Of a stretch of 64,000 nt of DNA, positions 1 through 8,668 are shown piece after piece. The notes beneath the pieces were generated by a model that saw only the letters and a program-made list of their open reading frames with translations, was not told the DNA's origin and ran no database searches. The first letter of the stretch is position 1, and the number at the start of each line of letters is the position of its first letter. A program made the position numbers and the translations under genes. The DNA is from Sphaerisporangium krabiense (lineage in GTDB: Bacteria; Actinomycetota; Actinomycetes; Streptosporangiales; Streptosporangiaceae): positions 1,364,001 to 1,428,000 of the forward strand of contig NZ_JACHBR010000001.1 of the NCBI RefSeq assembly GCF_014200435.1, read 5' to 3'.

Positions 1-846
1 ACCAGCCCCAACCCCAACCCCTCCAGGCTGCCCGGCGCCCCGTACCTGTACATGGGCTCGGGGAACCCGCCCAACCCGGGCACGGTCATGGTCAACACCG
101 GCATCAAGTCCTTCACGATGGCCTACATCCAGGCCACAGGCGGCTGTAACCCGGCGTGGGACGGCCTGCGCCCGCTGACCGGTGGCATCGACGCCTCGGC
201 GATCAACACGATCAGGTCCATGGGCGGCAGCGTGGGAATCTCCTTCGGCGGCTGGAGCGGCGACAAGCTCGGCCCGTACTGCCCGAACCCGCCGGCCTTC
301 GCCCAGGCGGTCCAGAAGGTCATCGACGCCCTCCACCCGGCCGTGGTCGACTTCGACATCGAGAACGCCGACGAGTTCGAGAACTACACCGTCCAGGACC
401 GCATCCTCAACGGCCTGAAGATCGTCCGGCAGAACAACCCGAACGTCAAGATCACCATCACCATCCCGACGCTCAGGACCGGCCTGAACCCCGCGGGCAT
501 CCGCCTGGTCAACCAGGCCAAGGCCCTGGGCGCACCGATCGACAACTACACGATCATGGCCTTCGACTTCGGCGGCATCGACATGTACCAGGACACCGTC
601 AACGCCTCCGAGGGTCTCAAGAGCTCCCTGAAGAGCGTGTTCGGCTGGAGTGACGCCGAGGCCTACGCCCACATGGGCATCTCGGGCATGAACGGCACGT
701 CCGACTGGGGGGAGACCACGACCCCGGCCCAGTGGACCCAGATCCGTGACTGGGCCAAGACCAAGGGCCTCACCCGGCTCACCTTCTGGGCGGTCAACCG
801 CGACCAGCCCGGCTGGCAGTTCACCCAGATCACCGCCGGCTTCTGA
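1..846 (+). CDS. Glycoside hydrolase family 18 chitinase, 5' end outside window
   Basis: The frame is open from base 1, so the true start, the export signal and any substrate-binding module lie outside the window. The 281 visible residues are the C-terminal part of a GH18 catalytic barrel, which hydrolyses chitin outside the cell. The conserved SxGG strand is seen as SFGGWSG and the catalytic DxDxE strand as VDFDIEN, with the presumed acid/base Glu at about codon 121 (base 361). FDFGG and the aromatic-rich end (TFWAVNRD) also fit. The pattern resembles the compact single-domain chitinases common in Streptomyces and relatives. The gene ends with TGA at 844-846; no clear terminator hairpin follows before the opposing gene. 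Family assignment is firm, substrate is inferred from the family. Confidence 0.9.
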   Translation, partial: TSPNPNPSRLPGAPYLYMGSGNPPNPGTVMVNTGIKSFTMAYIQATGGCNPAWDGLRPLTGGIDASAINTIRSMGGSVGISFGGWSGDKLGPYCPNPPAFAQAVQKVIDALHPAVVDFDIENADEFENYTVQDRILNGLKIVRQNNPNVKITITIPTLRTGLNPAGIRLVNQAKALGAPIDNYTIMAFDFGGIDMYQDTVNASEGLKSSLKSVFGWSDAEAYAHMGISGMNGTSDWGETTTPAQWTQIRDWAKTKGLTRLTFWAVNRDQPGWQFTQITAGF

Positions 847-911
847 CGGCCCGACCACCACGACACGACGAAGGGGGCAGACAGAAGGACGTACGGCTTC
901 ACGGGCGCCGG

Positions 912-1574
912 TCAGCGGCTACGCAGGTACCGCCAACCCAGTGCCCCGTACCAGATCATGATCGGCAGATGGAGGGCGTACCCGAGCTGTTCCAGCGCCA
1001 CCGTGGGCCCAGCTGTCCCGGTCGTCCACGGAAGCGCGACCGCGGCCAGACCTGAGATCGCGGCGACCACACCGGCGATGCGCAGCCCGGTCGGCATCGG
1101 GACGCCGACCGCTGCGGCGACGGTGGCGGCGACCCACAGCAATCCGGCCAGGTTGACCGCCCACTTGGCGGTGAGCAGTACCGCCCAGGCCACGGTGGCG
1201 ACCGCCGGGGCGGTGGGGTCGGCGGCCAACTGGGTCAGCGCCAGGTTCCCTGCGTCATGAAGCAGGCCTGCCAGCCCGGCGGCGGCCAGCAGTCCACCGG
1301 CCGGCGTCACCAGGTGCTGTCCGGGTGCCTGGGCGGAGCGGGCGGACATCATGAGCCCGGCCGCGGTCAGTGCCAGCCAGCCCAGCACGTCGAAGGCCAG
1401 CTCGGTCAGATGCAGCCCGACCTGCTCACCCACCGCGGCCAGCACGGCATCGGGGTCGGCTGGATTCAGGGTCAACCCCGATGGCACCACGATGGCCGCA
1501 CCGGCGATCATGGCCACCAACGAGGTCAACAGCAGGACACCGGTAAGCCGAGTCCGAGGGTTCGAATTGGTCAT
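912..1574 (-). CDS. Multi-pass membrane protein of unknown function (DUF4386-like)
   Basis: This 220-residue protein is almost entirely hydrophobic, with about six likely membrane segments (around residues 13-33, 58-78, 90-110, 125-152, 160-180 and 197-214) and few charged residues. It resembles small DUF4386-type membrane proteins of actinobacteria but I recognise no catalytic motif. It is divergently transcribed from a MerR regulator whose start lies only 63 bases away, and the shared region has a MerR-type promoter directed at this gene. That arrangement suggests the membrane protein is induced by the regulator's ligand. The start ATG (1572-1574) lies about 8 bases after the predicted -10 box, so the message may be leaderless. 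Confidence 0.7.
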   Translation of the reverse strand: MTNSNPRTRLTGVLLLTSLVAMIAGAAIVVPSGLTLNPADPDAVLAAVGEQVGLHLTELAFDVLGWLALTAAGLMMSARSAQAPGQHLVTPAGGLLAAAGLAGLLHDAGNLALTQLAADPTAPAVATVAWAVLLTAKWAVNLAGLLWVAATVAAAVGVPMPTGLRIAGVVAAISGLAAVALPWTTGTAGPTVALEQLGYALHLPIMIWYGALGWRYLRSR

Positions 1575-1582
1575 GGACGGTG

Positions 1583-1614
1583 ACGGTAGGACCTTGCCGC
1601 AAGGACAAAGTCAA
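1583..1614 (-). promoter_or_regulatory. MerR-type promoter with centred operator
   Basis: On the minus strand a -35 box TTGACT (1609-1614) and a -10 box TACCGT (1583-1588) are separated by 20 bases, longer than the usual 17. The perfect inverted repeat CCTTGCcGCAAGG (1592-1604) sits exactly in the middle of that spacer. This is the classic layout of promoters activated by MerR-family proteins, which untwist an overlong spacer. It faces the membrane protein gene at 912-1574. Sequence layout is seen directly; activation is inferred from the family. Confidence 0.7.
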
Positions 1615-1636
1615 CATTCCGGAGAGAGGAGCCAGG

Positions 1637-2362
1637 GTGTGGCGGATCGGACAACTGGCGCGCATGGTCGGCGTATCCGAACGGACCCTGCGCCATTACG
1701 ACAAGATCGGACTGCTTCCTCCTGCCGCGGTAGACCGATCCACCGGCTACCGCCGGTACGGCGTGGCCGAGCTGTCGCGATTGGAACGCATCCGCGGCTT
1801 ACAGCGCCTCGGCCTGCCGTTACGGCAGATCGCCGATCTGCTGGACGCTCCTGAGGCACAGCTGCGCCAGGCCCTGGCCGAGATCGTGACGGGCATCAAG
1901 CATGACATCGCCGCCCTTGCCGCCGCCGCGGCTCACGCCGAGGACCGCCTTGCCACGCCGATGTCGATCCTGCCCCAGCAAACCACAGTGGGCTCTCGCC
2001 GCCTACGCGTACGCCGTTTGCGCCTCGATCATCCATCCGAGCTCGCCGCCCTGTGCCCGGCACCGCCGGCGACCCTGCTGACCTGGCTGCGCGGGCAGCC
2101 GACCGGCGGGTTCACGGCGGCGGTGACCACCGATCACGACGGCGAGCGACTCACCCTGCCCGCTCGCGCCGTCGTGCGAGCCGTCGTTCCGCCTTCCACA
2201 GACGTGGTCCGCGCCGGGCAGGACCTGTTCTCCTGGTTGCACCGCCACCACTTGGCCATCACCGGCCCTACCGTGGAAGAACGCCTCATCGACGCCGAGG
2301 GCGCCCACGCCGTCGTCCTCGAAGTCTCCGTACACCCCCGACGACACACCCCCGCGGCCTGA
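1637..2362 (+). CDS. MerR family transcriptional regulator
   Basis: The 241-residue protein opens with WRIGQLARMVGVSERTLRHY, the winged helix-turn-helix of MerR regulators, followed by the YRRYG wing and a coiled linker (about residues 80-110). The GTG at 1637 is preferred because the purine-rich ribosome site GGAGAGAGGA (1621-1630) precedes it and family homology begins right after it; an upstream ATG at 1580 would add 19 unrelated residues and overlap the operator. The C-terminal half, which binds the inducer, has no metal-binding Cys cluster, so a small-molecule ligand is more likely than a metal. It is divergent from the membrane protein gene it probably controls. Confidence 0.88.
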   Translation: MWRIGQLARMVGVSERTLRHYDKIGLLPPAAVDRSTGYRRYGVAELSRLERIRGLQRLGLPLRQIADLLDAPEAQLRQALAEIVTGIKHDIAALAAAAAHAEDRLATPMSILPQQTTVGSRRLRVRRLRLDHPSELAALCPAPPATLLTWLRGQPTGGFTAAVTTDHDGERLTLPARAVVRAVVPPSTDVVRAGQDLFSWLHRHHLAITGPTVEERLIDAEGAHAVVLEVSVHPRRHTPAA

Positions 2363-2556
2363 CCCCTCCACACGCCTCCCGCTCACCGATCTCCACCCGC
2401 GCAGCTTGCGGAGTGACTCGGCGCGCTCGTATCGAAGGCTTGGTGACGTGCGACCATGCGTCGGAGTGACAGAACCGGCGAAATCCCCTCTGGCCCTCGA
2501 TCACCACCAGACAAAGCCGACCGCCCAAGGGCCGAGATCAGTCAGTCACCGCAGCC

Positions 2557-2658
2557 CTACGCCTCACCGGTCGTCAGGCCGATCGGGCAGGACACCCCCG
2601 TGCCGCCGATACCGCAATACCCATTTGGCACCTTGTACAGGTACTGCCGGTGGTAGCA
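2557..2658 (-). pseudogene. 3'-terminal fragment of a diverged msrA
   Basis: On the minus strand the last 33 or so codons of a methionine sulfoxide reductase A are readable, from YHRQYLYKV to [11 protein letters not shown] and a stop at 2557-2559. The intact msrA at 4967-5629 ends with nearly the same peptide; only about three of 32 residues differ. At base level about 79 of 102 positions match by my hand alignment, and most differences are silent third-codon positions. Homology stops abruptly upstream of about base 2658. Thus this is the tail of a different, functional msrA allele rather than a slowly decaying copy. It is in the same orientation as msrA, with the AbiE-like pair between them. 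Confidence 0.85.
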
Positions 2659-2753
2659 CCGCGCTTCTGGCGGCAACTGGGGACCAAGGGCCCAGCGGCA
2701 CCGCCCCCATGGCGGAACATCAACACGGCCGACGTAGTGTTCGGGAAATACCG

Positions 2754-2780
2754 ACTCTCCGCCTACGACGGAGGTAGAGT
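2754..2780 (+). promoter_or_regulatory. Nested inverted repeat upstream of AbiE-like operon
   Basis: CTCCG (2757-2761) and CGGAG (2769-2773) pair across seven bases, and an outer ACTCT (2754-2758) matches AGAGT (2776-2780). The element ends about 33 bases before the operon start. AbiEi-type antitoxins repress their own promoters by binding inverted repeats, so this is a candidate operator. It could also be a chance dyad. Confidence 0.35.
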
Positions 2781-2812
2781 TTTTTCTGAACACCAAGAGG
2801 ACTGGAGACCTG

Positions 2813-3898
2813 ATGGACGCCAGGCCACAACCTCGGACCGAGACCGAAGTTCTGGCGGCGGGGATGGCCGTGCTCGACGATCGGTTGCCGACTGAGTGGA
2901 GCGTCCAATCTCTCAGCCACAGCCAGAGAGTCCACGATGCAGACTTCGACGCACTCTGGAAGGTGACCGCACCGGACGGAACCTCGACGATGCTGCTAGT
3001 CGAATCCAAGCACGTAGTCGAAAGTCGCGACACCGCCACGCTGCTTTATAAACTGAACGCCTACACGGCACAGTTCCCTGGCAGCCACGGGGTTGTAGTC
3101 TCGAGGTACCTCTCGCCGCCCGTGCGTAGGCGACTTTCCGATGCCGGACTGTCCTACATAGACGCGACAGGAAACATATACCTGAGCGTCCCGCGGCCCG
3201 GTCTGTACCTAGCGGACCGGGGGGCTGACCGCGACCCGTGGCGCGGTCCCGGAAGACCACGCGGAACATTGAAGGGCGCTCCCGCAGCGAAGGTCGTGCG
3301 AGCGCTGGTGGACTACGCCAAGTCGTGGCCGATCCGCGAACTGATCGATGCCTCCGGCGTTTCTACTGGCTCGGTTTATCGAGTGATCGATTTCTTGGAG
3401 ACCGAGGATCTAGTGACACGGAGCAGTTCAGGGGCAGTCACCGCGCCCGACTGGGTCGCACTGCTGAGGCGCTGGAGCGAAGACTACGGGTTTGTGCGTA
3501 ACAGTCACGTCACACGCTGGATAGCGCCCCGAGGTCTCTCAAGCCTCGTTCAGCGGGCGTCAGGCAGTCCTACTCAGTACGCCGCGACCGGGACCTTGGC
3601 CGCTGCCAACTGGGCCCCCTATGCGCCCGCTCGCTCCGCAATGATCTACACAGCGGATGCCGGGCAAGCCGCGCAACTCTGGGATCTTCGCCCTGCTGAT
3701 GCTGGGGCCAATGTGATGCTGGCCGAGCCCAAGACCGACGTCGTCTTCGCCCGCACCTTGGTCGACGCTTCTGGCCTCACGATCGCCGCACCATCCCAGG
3801 TCGCGGTCGACTTGATGACGGGTCCTGGCCGCAGCCCTTCCGAAGCCGAAGAACTCATCGAATGGATGACACTGAATGAATCCTCCTGGCGTGGATAG
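2813..3898 (+). CDS. AbiEi-like antitoxin/regulator with PD-(D/E)xK-like N-terminal domain
   Basis: The 361-residue protein starts at ATG 2813 behind a GGAG site (2804-2807). Its first ~130 residues look like a restriction-endonuclease fold: an acidic strand DADFD (residues 43-46) followed by LLVESK (Glu64, Lys66), then [15 protein letters not shown] and [12 protein letters not shown], a pattern shared with actinobacterial proteins usually labelled type IV antitoxin AbiEi. Residues ~160-210 form a winged helix ([14 protein letters not shown]). The C-terminal part resembles the extension that precedes AbiEii partners. It overlaps the downstream nucleotidyltransferase gene by 23 bases, typical of an antitoxin-toxin operon. 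Whether the nuclease-like fold is active is unknown. Codon use is less GC-biased than in the neighbours (for example ATA and TTT around 3045-3180), suggesting acquisition by transfer. Confidence 0.7.
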   Translation: MDARPQPRTETEVLAAGMAVLDDRLPTEWSVQSLSHSQRVHDADFDALWKVTAPDGTSTMLLVESKHVVESRDTATLLYKLNAYTAQFPGSHGVVVSRYLSPPVRRRLSDAGLSYIDATGNIYLSVPRPGLYLADRGADRDPWRGPGRPRGTLKGAPAAKVVRALVDYAKSWPIRELIDASGVSTGSVYRVIDFLETEDLVTRSSSGAVTAPDWVALLRRWSEDYGFVRNSHVTRWIAPRGLSSLVQRASGSPTQYAATGTLAAANWAPYAPARSAMIYTADAGQAAQLWDLRPADAGANVMLAEPKTDVVFARTLVDASGLTIAAPSQVAVDLMTGPGRSPSEAEELIEWMTLNESSWRG

Positions 3899-4718
3899 TG
3901 GCGACATCCTCGTCCGTTCTCGATCTGCGCTCCTCGACGCCATGGCTGCGCTGGATGCTCATCGCGATGCTGTGATCGTAATCGGCGCACAGGCGATCTA
4001 CCTGCGCACTTCGGGAAGCCCCGTCGCGCTCGCTGAAACGACGAAGGACAGTGATCTCGCACTCGACCCAAGAGTGTTGGAAGACGAACCACTTCTCGAG
4101 AGGTCCATGATCCGCGCGGGGTTCTACCGTGACCCCATCAATGGACAGCCTGGCTCATGGCTGAATGCTGAGGGCATCCCCGTCGACCTCATGGTCCCTG
4201 AAGCTCTCGCAGGACCAGGTAGCAAGAACACACGAGGAGCCCGTATCCCACCGCATGATCGCCGTGCTGCCCGTCGTGCTCGGGGTCTCGAAGCCGCCGT
4301 CATCGACAACACGTTCATGGACGTTTCCGCTCTTGACCAAGAGGACACCCGTACATACCGAGTGAGAGTGGCCGGACCTGCCGCCCTGCTGGTGGCCAAG
4401 CTCCACAAGATCGGCGAACGAGTTTCTGCGCCTCACCGGCTGAACGATAAGGACGCGCACGACGCCTACCGCGTTTTGATCCACGCCGACACCGCCGAAC
4501 TCGCCGCCGCCTTCAACGCCCTTCTTCGAGAGCCCATCAGCAGTGAAGTCACCACCGAGGCCATCGAATCTCTGCGCACGTTGTTCGCGATCGGTCCAGA
4601 CGCACTCGGTGCAAGGATGGCCGGACGCGCGGAAGAGGGGATCGGCGAACCCGAGACGGTTGCGCTAGCGACGTCCCTCCTCGCCGCTGATCTGCTTCGG
4701 GCCTTGGAGCTCGACTGA
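3876..4718 (+). CDS. AbiEii-like nucleotidyltransferase toxin
   Basis: This 280-residue protein has the motifs of the AbiEii/DUF1814 nucleotidyltransferase family: VIGAQAIYL (about residues 35-43), the metal-binding pair in TTKDSDLAL (Asp58, Asp60), and the later [11 protein letters not shown]...[10 protein letters not shown] segment, which corresponds to the family's Lys and RDxxDxY motif. Such proteins transfer nucleotides to RNA and arrest growth, often as phage defence, and are held in check by an adjacent AbiEi antitoxin. Translation probably couples to the upstream gene (23-base overlap); the internal GTG at 3891 is an alternative start. It is the last gene of the island before msrA. 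Function is inferred from motifs and pairing. Confidence 0.72.
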   Translation: MNPPGVDSGDILVRSRSALLDAMAALDAHRDAVIVIGAQAIYLRTSGSPVALAETTKDSDLALDPRVLEDEPLLERSMIRAGFYRDPINGQPGSWLNAEGIPVDLMVPEALAGPGSKNTRGARIPPHDRRAARRARGLEAAVIDNTFMDVSALDQEDTRTYRVRVAGPAALLVAKLHKIGERVSAPHRLNDKDAHDAYRVLIHADTAELAAAFNALLREPISSEVTTEAIESLRTLFAIGPDALGARMAGRAEEGIGEPETVALATSLLAADLLRALELD

Positions 4719-4833
4719 GTCATTTCCAACCGTGCTGTCACAACAGCCCGGCGAGCCTCTGTTCGCGCCCATACCGGCCTCGCGTGCGCCGAACCAGCTC
4801 CCATATACACGATCCGGGAGTTTCGGGGGTGTG

Positions 4834-4875
4834 GGGGCGGAGCCCCTGCCTTGGGGTTTGGGGCGAGAGCCCCAA
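4834..4875. repeat. Tandem G-rich palindromes (REP-like)
   Basis: Two small hairpins lie close together: GGGGC-GGA-GCCCC (4834-4846) and TTGGGGC-GAGA-GCCCCAA (4858-4875), the latter a 7-bp stem capped by a GAGA tetraloop. Similar 'ggggcggagcccc / ggggcgagagcccc' runs recur in intergenic regions of high-GC actinomycetes, so this is probably a copy of such a repeat. It lies 115 bases after the AbiEii-like stop and may also help end that transcript. Confidence 0.5.
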
Positions 4876-4930
4876 TGAACACAATCCGAGCGGAGCGAGG
4901 GCCATTTCGGGCGGGCGTCCACGACAGGGG

Positions 4931-4954
4931 GCCGTACCTCGCGGGAGGTACGGC
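4931..4954. terminator. Perfect hairpin between island and msrA
   Basis: GCCGTACCTC (4931-4940) and GAGGTACGGC (4945-4954) form a perfect 10-bp stem with a GCGG loop. It lies 12 bases beyond the msrA stop on the minus strand and also follows the plus-strand AbiE-like operon, so it can serve as a bidirectional terminator. No T-tract follows on either strand, which is common for actinobacterial terminators. Confidence 0.65.
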
Positions 4955-4966
4955 CGCTCATTCGGG

Positions 4967-5629
<663 letters not shown>

Positions 5630-5725
5630 CGTGCACCTCCGTCAGAGTGTTCGTGCAGTCAAGCCAACCACGGGAGCGGCCGCGTTGTTCCCTGGCGTTA
5701 GCAACGCTTAAGCCAGCGTGAAGCC

Positions 5726-5755
5726 CTACTTATTTGTGATAAAGACAGTAAGTAG
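5726..5755 (+). promoter_or_regulatory. Inverted repeat in the rarD promoter region
   Basis: CTACTTA (5726-5732) and TAAGTAG (5749-5755) are perfect mirror halves separated by 16 AT-rich bases in an otherwise GC-rich context, ending 14 bases before the rarD-type ATG. This is a plausible repressor site; the repressor is not identifiable here. Confidence 0.5.
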
Positions 5756-5769
5756 CGAAGATAGGGTAC

Positions 5770-6687
5770 ATGCCTGAATCGCGTCGTGGTGTGCTCTACG
5801 GCATCGCCGCTTACACCATGTGGGGCCTCTTCCCCCTCTACTGGCCACTGCTCAAGCCCGCCGGGGCCGTGGAGATCCTCGCCCACCGGATGGTCTGGTC
5901 GCTGGTCGTGGTGATCGCCGTGCTGCTCGTCCGACGCCACTGGTCCTGGTTCCGCGAGCTCATGCGCCAGCCCAGAAAGCTGGCCCTGCTCACGCTGGCC
6001 GCCGTGATCGTCTCGGTGAACTGGGGCGTCTACATCTACGCCGTCAACGCCGGGCACGTGGTCGAGAGCGCGCTCGGGTACTTCATCAACCCCCTGGTCA
6101 GCGTACTGTTCGGCGTGCTGGTGTTCCGGGAGCGCCTGCGCCCGTGGCAGTGGGCGGCCGTGGGGCTCGGCGCGCTGGCCGTCGTGGTCCTGACCACCGA
6201 CTACGGACGGCCGCCGTGGATCGCGCTCGTGCTCGCGGCGTCCTTCGGCACGTACGGCGTGGTGAAGAAGGTCGCGAACGTGGGGGCGGCCGAGAGCCTG
6301 ACCGTGGAGACGCTGGTGCTGCTGCTGCCGGCGCTCGGCTACCTGACGTTCCTGCAGGCCCAGGGCACCGCGACGTTCGGCGGCCACGGTTTCGGCCATG
6401 CCGCGCTGCTCGCCGGCGGTGGTGTGATCACGGCGGTGCCGCTCATGGCGTTCACGGCCTCCGCGATCCGGGTGCCGCTCACCGTGATCGGCCTGCTCCA
6501 GTACATCGCGCCGATCCTGCAGTTCCTGTGCGGCGTGCTGATCGCCCACGAGACCATGCCCCCCAGCCGCTGGGCCGGGTTCGTCATCATCTGGCTGGCC
6601 CTGGCGGTGTTCAGCTGGGAGGGACTGCGCCACGCCCGGCAGACCCGGCGCGCCGCCACCGCGACGCGGGCCCTGGAGACCGTGTGA
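5770..6687 (+). CDS. rarD: RarD-type EamA family permease
   Basis: The 305-residue protein has about ten membrane segments in two EamA repeats. Its start PESRRGVLYGIAAYTMWGLF, the motif YFINPLVSVLFGVLVF at the end of the first half, and LQYIAPILQFLCGVL in the second half are characteristic of RarD (chloramphenicol-sensitive protein) proteins, inner-membrane permeases of unproven substrate. The gene is monocistronic: msrA is divergent upstream and the next gene begins 136 bases later. A TAGGGT hexamer lies almost against the ATG, and a 7-bp inverted repeat lies just upstream, so expression is probably regulated. Confidence 0.88.
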   Translation: MPESRRGVLYGIAAYTMWGLFPLYWPLLKPAGAVEILAHRMVWSLVVVIAVLLVRRHWSWFRELMRQPRKLALLTLAAVIVSVNWGVYIYAVNAGHVVESALGYFINPLVSVLFGVLVFRERLRPWQWAAVGLGALAVVVLTTDYGRPPWIALVLAASFGTYGVVKKVANVGAAESLTVETLVLLLPALGYLTFLQAQGTATFGGHGFGHAALLAGGGVITAVPLMAFTASAIRVPLTVIGLLQYIAPILQFLCGVLIAHETMPPSRWAGFVIIWLALAVFSWEGLRHARQTRRAATATRALETV

Positions 6688-6823
6688 GACCGCGATCTAC
6701 CGCGCCGGACGTACCCGGTGGGCCGTCGCTACCCCACGGGCGGTAGGAGCGGCGTCCACGGCGGGGTGACGACCGCCGTCCCCGCCGCGCGAGAGCATCG
6801 ACGGGAACCGAGGGGGTACCGTC

Positions 6824-7651
6824 ATGGCTGATCGTCTGTTTCGTTTCGGGGTGGTGGCGGCGTCGGCGGCCGACGCCGGCCAGTGGGCCGGGCTGGCCCG
6901 GCGCGCCGAGGACCTGGGCTACGCCACGTTCCTCACGCCGGACACGCTGAACACCCTTCCCCCGCTGCTCGCGCTGAGCGCCGCCGCGTCGGCGACGACC
7001 ACGATCGGGCTCGGCACCTTCGTGCTGGCCGTGCCGTACCGGCGTCCCGAGCAGCTCGCGTGGGAGGTCGCCGGGGTGAACTTCCTGTCCGGCGGACGCT
7101 TCGAGCTCGGCCTCGGCGCCGGACGCCCGGACGCCCGGGCTGACTGCGCCAGGCTCGGTGTGCCGTTCGGCGGCTACGACGAGCGGATCCGGCGGCTGGA
7201 GGAGGTGATCCGCCAGGTCAGGAAGTGGCCCGCGGTCGGCTCGTCGGCGCCGGGGCCGTCGCCGCGTGTGCTGATCGCCGCCGCGGGGGCCCGCATGCTG
7301 GGGTTCGCCGCGCGCAACGCCGACACCGTCGCGGTGGCGCTGGACGCCACCACCCCGGAGGACGGCCTGGCCGAGCCCGTACGGCTGCTGCGGCTGGCCA
7401 GTGACGACTTCGACCGGCTGGAGATCAGCACCGGGCTGCACGTGGTGGGCGACGAGGTGCCGCCGTGGCTGGCGCGGCAGCTCGGGCCGGACGTGCCGGA
7501 GGACTCGATCGCCGTGCTGCGGGGCACGCCGCGCGAGATGGCCGACCGGCTGCTGCGCCGCAGGGACGCCTACCAGGCGTCGTACATCACGGTGAACGCG
7601 ATGTTCGCCGACCGCCTGGCCCCCGTGGTGGAGCTGCTCGCCGGTAAGTAG
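6824..7651 (+). CDS. F420-dependent LLM-class oxidoreductase
   Basis: This 275-residue protein is a luciferase-like monooxygenase-fold enzyme. It starts RFGVVAASAADAGQWAGLARRAEDLGY and carries TTIGLGTFVLAVPYRRPEQLAWEVAGVNFLSGGRFELGLGAGR, split here as the family's strand 3 and strand 4 signatures. The set matches the actinobacterial F420-dependent subfamily that includes putative coenzyme F420 oxidoreductases; the substrate is unknown. A G-rich ribosome site (GAGGGGG, 6808-6814) precedes the ATG. Its stop is only eight bases from the stop of the converging polyprenyl synthase gene, leaving no room for a separate terminator. Confidence 0.85.
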   Translation: MADRLFRFGVVAASAADAGQWAGLARRAEDLGYATFLTPDTLNTLPPLLALSAAASATTTIGLGTFVLAVPYRRPEQLAWEVAGVNFLSGGRFELGLGAGRPDARADCARLGVPFGGYDERIRRLEEVIRQVRKWPAVGSSAPGPSPRVLIAAAGARMLGFAARNADTVAVALDATTPEDGLAEPVRLLRLASDDFDRLEISTGLHVVGDEVPPWLARQLGPDVPEDSIAVLRGTPREMADRLLRRRDAYQASYITVNAMFADRLAPVVELLAGK

Positions 7652-7659
7652 GGGCGCGG

Positions 7660-8655
7660 TCAGCCCGAGCGGTCGGCCACGTAGGCGCACAGGGCCAGCA
7701 GGGCATCGCGGGCCGGGATGTCCGGCAGGGCGGCCAGGTCCGCGCGGGCCCGCTCCACCCACGCCATCAGGTCGGCGCGGGCGCGGGCCATCGCCGGGTT
7801 CGCCCGCAGCAGCGTGACGGCCTCGTCGATGTCCTGGTCGGCGACCGGGCCGGCCAGCAGCTCGCGCAGCCGGGCGTCCTCGGGCCCGGTCGAGTCGAGG
7901 GCGTAGAGGACGGGCAGCGTGCGGATGCCCTCGCGCAGGTCCGTCCCGGGGGTCTTGCCGCTCTCGCCGGCGGAGGAGGCGACGTCGAGCAGGTCGTCGC
8001 CGAGCTGCCAGGCGACGCCGATGGCCTCGCAGGCGCTGGTGAGGCGGCTCACGACCTCGTCGGGCGCCCCGGACAGCATCGCGCCGAACCGCCCGGACGT
8101 GGCGATCAGCGAACCCGTCTTGTCGGCGAGCACCTCGATGTAGTGGGTGATCGCGTCGACCCCGGGACGCGGCCCGATCGTCTCGCGGATCTGCCCGCGC
8201 ACCAGCCGAGAGAACGTCCGCGCCTGGATGCGGACCAGTTCGGGCCCGAGGTCGGCGAGGATCTCCGACGCCTGCGCGAAGAGGTAGTCCCCGGTGAGGA
8301 TCGCCACGGTGTTGTCCCACCGCGCGTTCGCGGACGGCGACCCCCTGCGCACCCGGGCCTCGTCCATCACGTCGTCGTGGTAGAGCGTCGCCAGGTGGGT
8401 GAGCTCGATGACGACCGCCCCCGGCACGACGCCGGGGGCGGTGGCGTCACCGAAATGGGACGCCAGGAGCACGATCATCGCGCGGAAACGCTTGCCTCCG
8501 GCCAGAATGAGATGCCGGGACGCCTCCGCGACGAAGGCGTCCTCGCTGTCTGCGGCCGAGCGGAGCAGTTTCTCGACGGCGTCGAGGCCGCTCGCGATAT
8601 CCGCGGCCAGTCCTTCGTCGATGAATGGCAGGTCGACTACGGGCGGCGCGGCCAT
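7660..8655 (-). CDS. Polyprenyl diphosphate synthase (menaquinone side chain)
   Basis: The 331-residue enzyme is a trans-prenyltransferase. Both Asp-rich metal sites are intact: DDVMDEARVRRG in the first motif and GDDLLDV in the second, and the GGKRFRAM substrate motif lies near residue 55. It extends isoprenyl diphosphate chains, most likely the long side chain of menaquinone (GrcC/HepT-like). It begins 14 bases after nuoN on the same strand and so is probably the last gene of the complex I operon. That placement matches its role: it makes the tail of the quinone reduced by the complex encoded upstream. Confidence 0.9.
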   Translation of the reverse strand: MAAPPVVDLPFIDEGLAADIASGLDAVEKLLRSAADSEDAFVAEASRHLILAGGKRFRAMIVLLASHFGDATAPGVVPGAVVIELTHLATLYHDDVMDEARVRRGSPSANARWDNTVAILTGDYLFAQASEILADLGPELVRIQARTFSRLVRGQIRETIGPRPGVDAITHYIEVLADKTGSLIATSGRFGAMLSGAPDEVVSRLTSACEAIGVAWQLGDDLLDVASSAGESGKTPGTDLREGIRTLPVLYALDSTGPEDARLRELLAGPVADQDIDEAVTLLRANPAMARARADLMAWVERARADLAALPDIPARDALLALCAYVADRSG

Positions 8656-8668
8656 GAAGCATGTACTC

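Larger units (their letters stand above)
2363..2812. other. 450-base intergenic region, left edge of accessory island
   Basis: Between the MerR gene and the AbiE-like operon the only coding remnant I can support is the msrA tail at 2557-2658. The stretch 2660-2812 is somewhat more AT-rich near its right end and contains the inverted repeat described separately. No integrase, transposase, tRNA or tRNA fragment is visible. Confidence 0.6.

Noticed and set aside
2557..3039. Minus-strand frame of 160 codons ending in the msrA tail
   Set aside because: Only the last ~33 codons are MsrA-like; the upstream part is antisense to the AbiEi-like gene and unrelated, so the frame is not a functional reductase.
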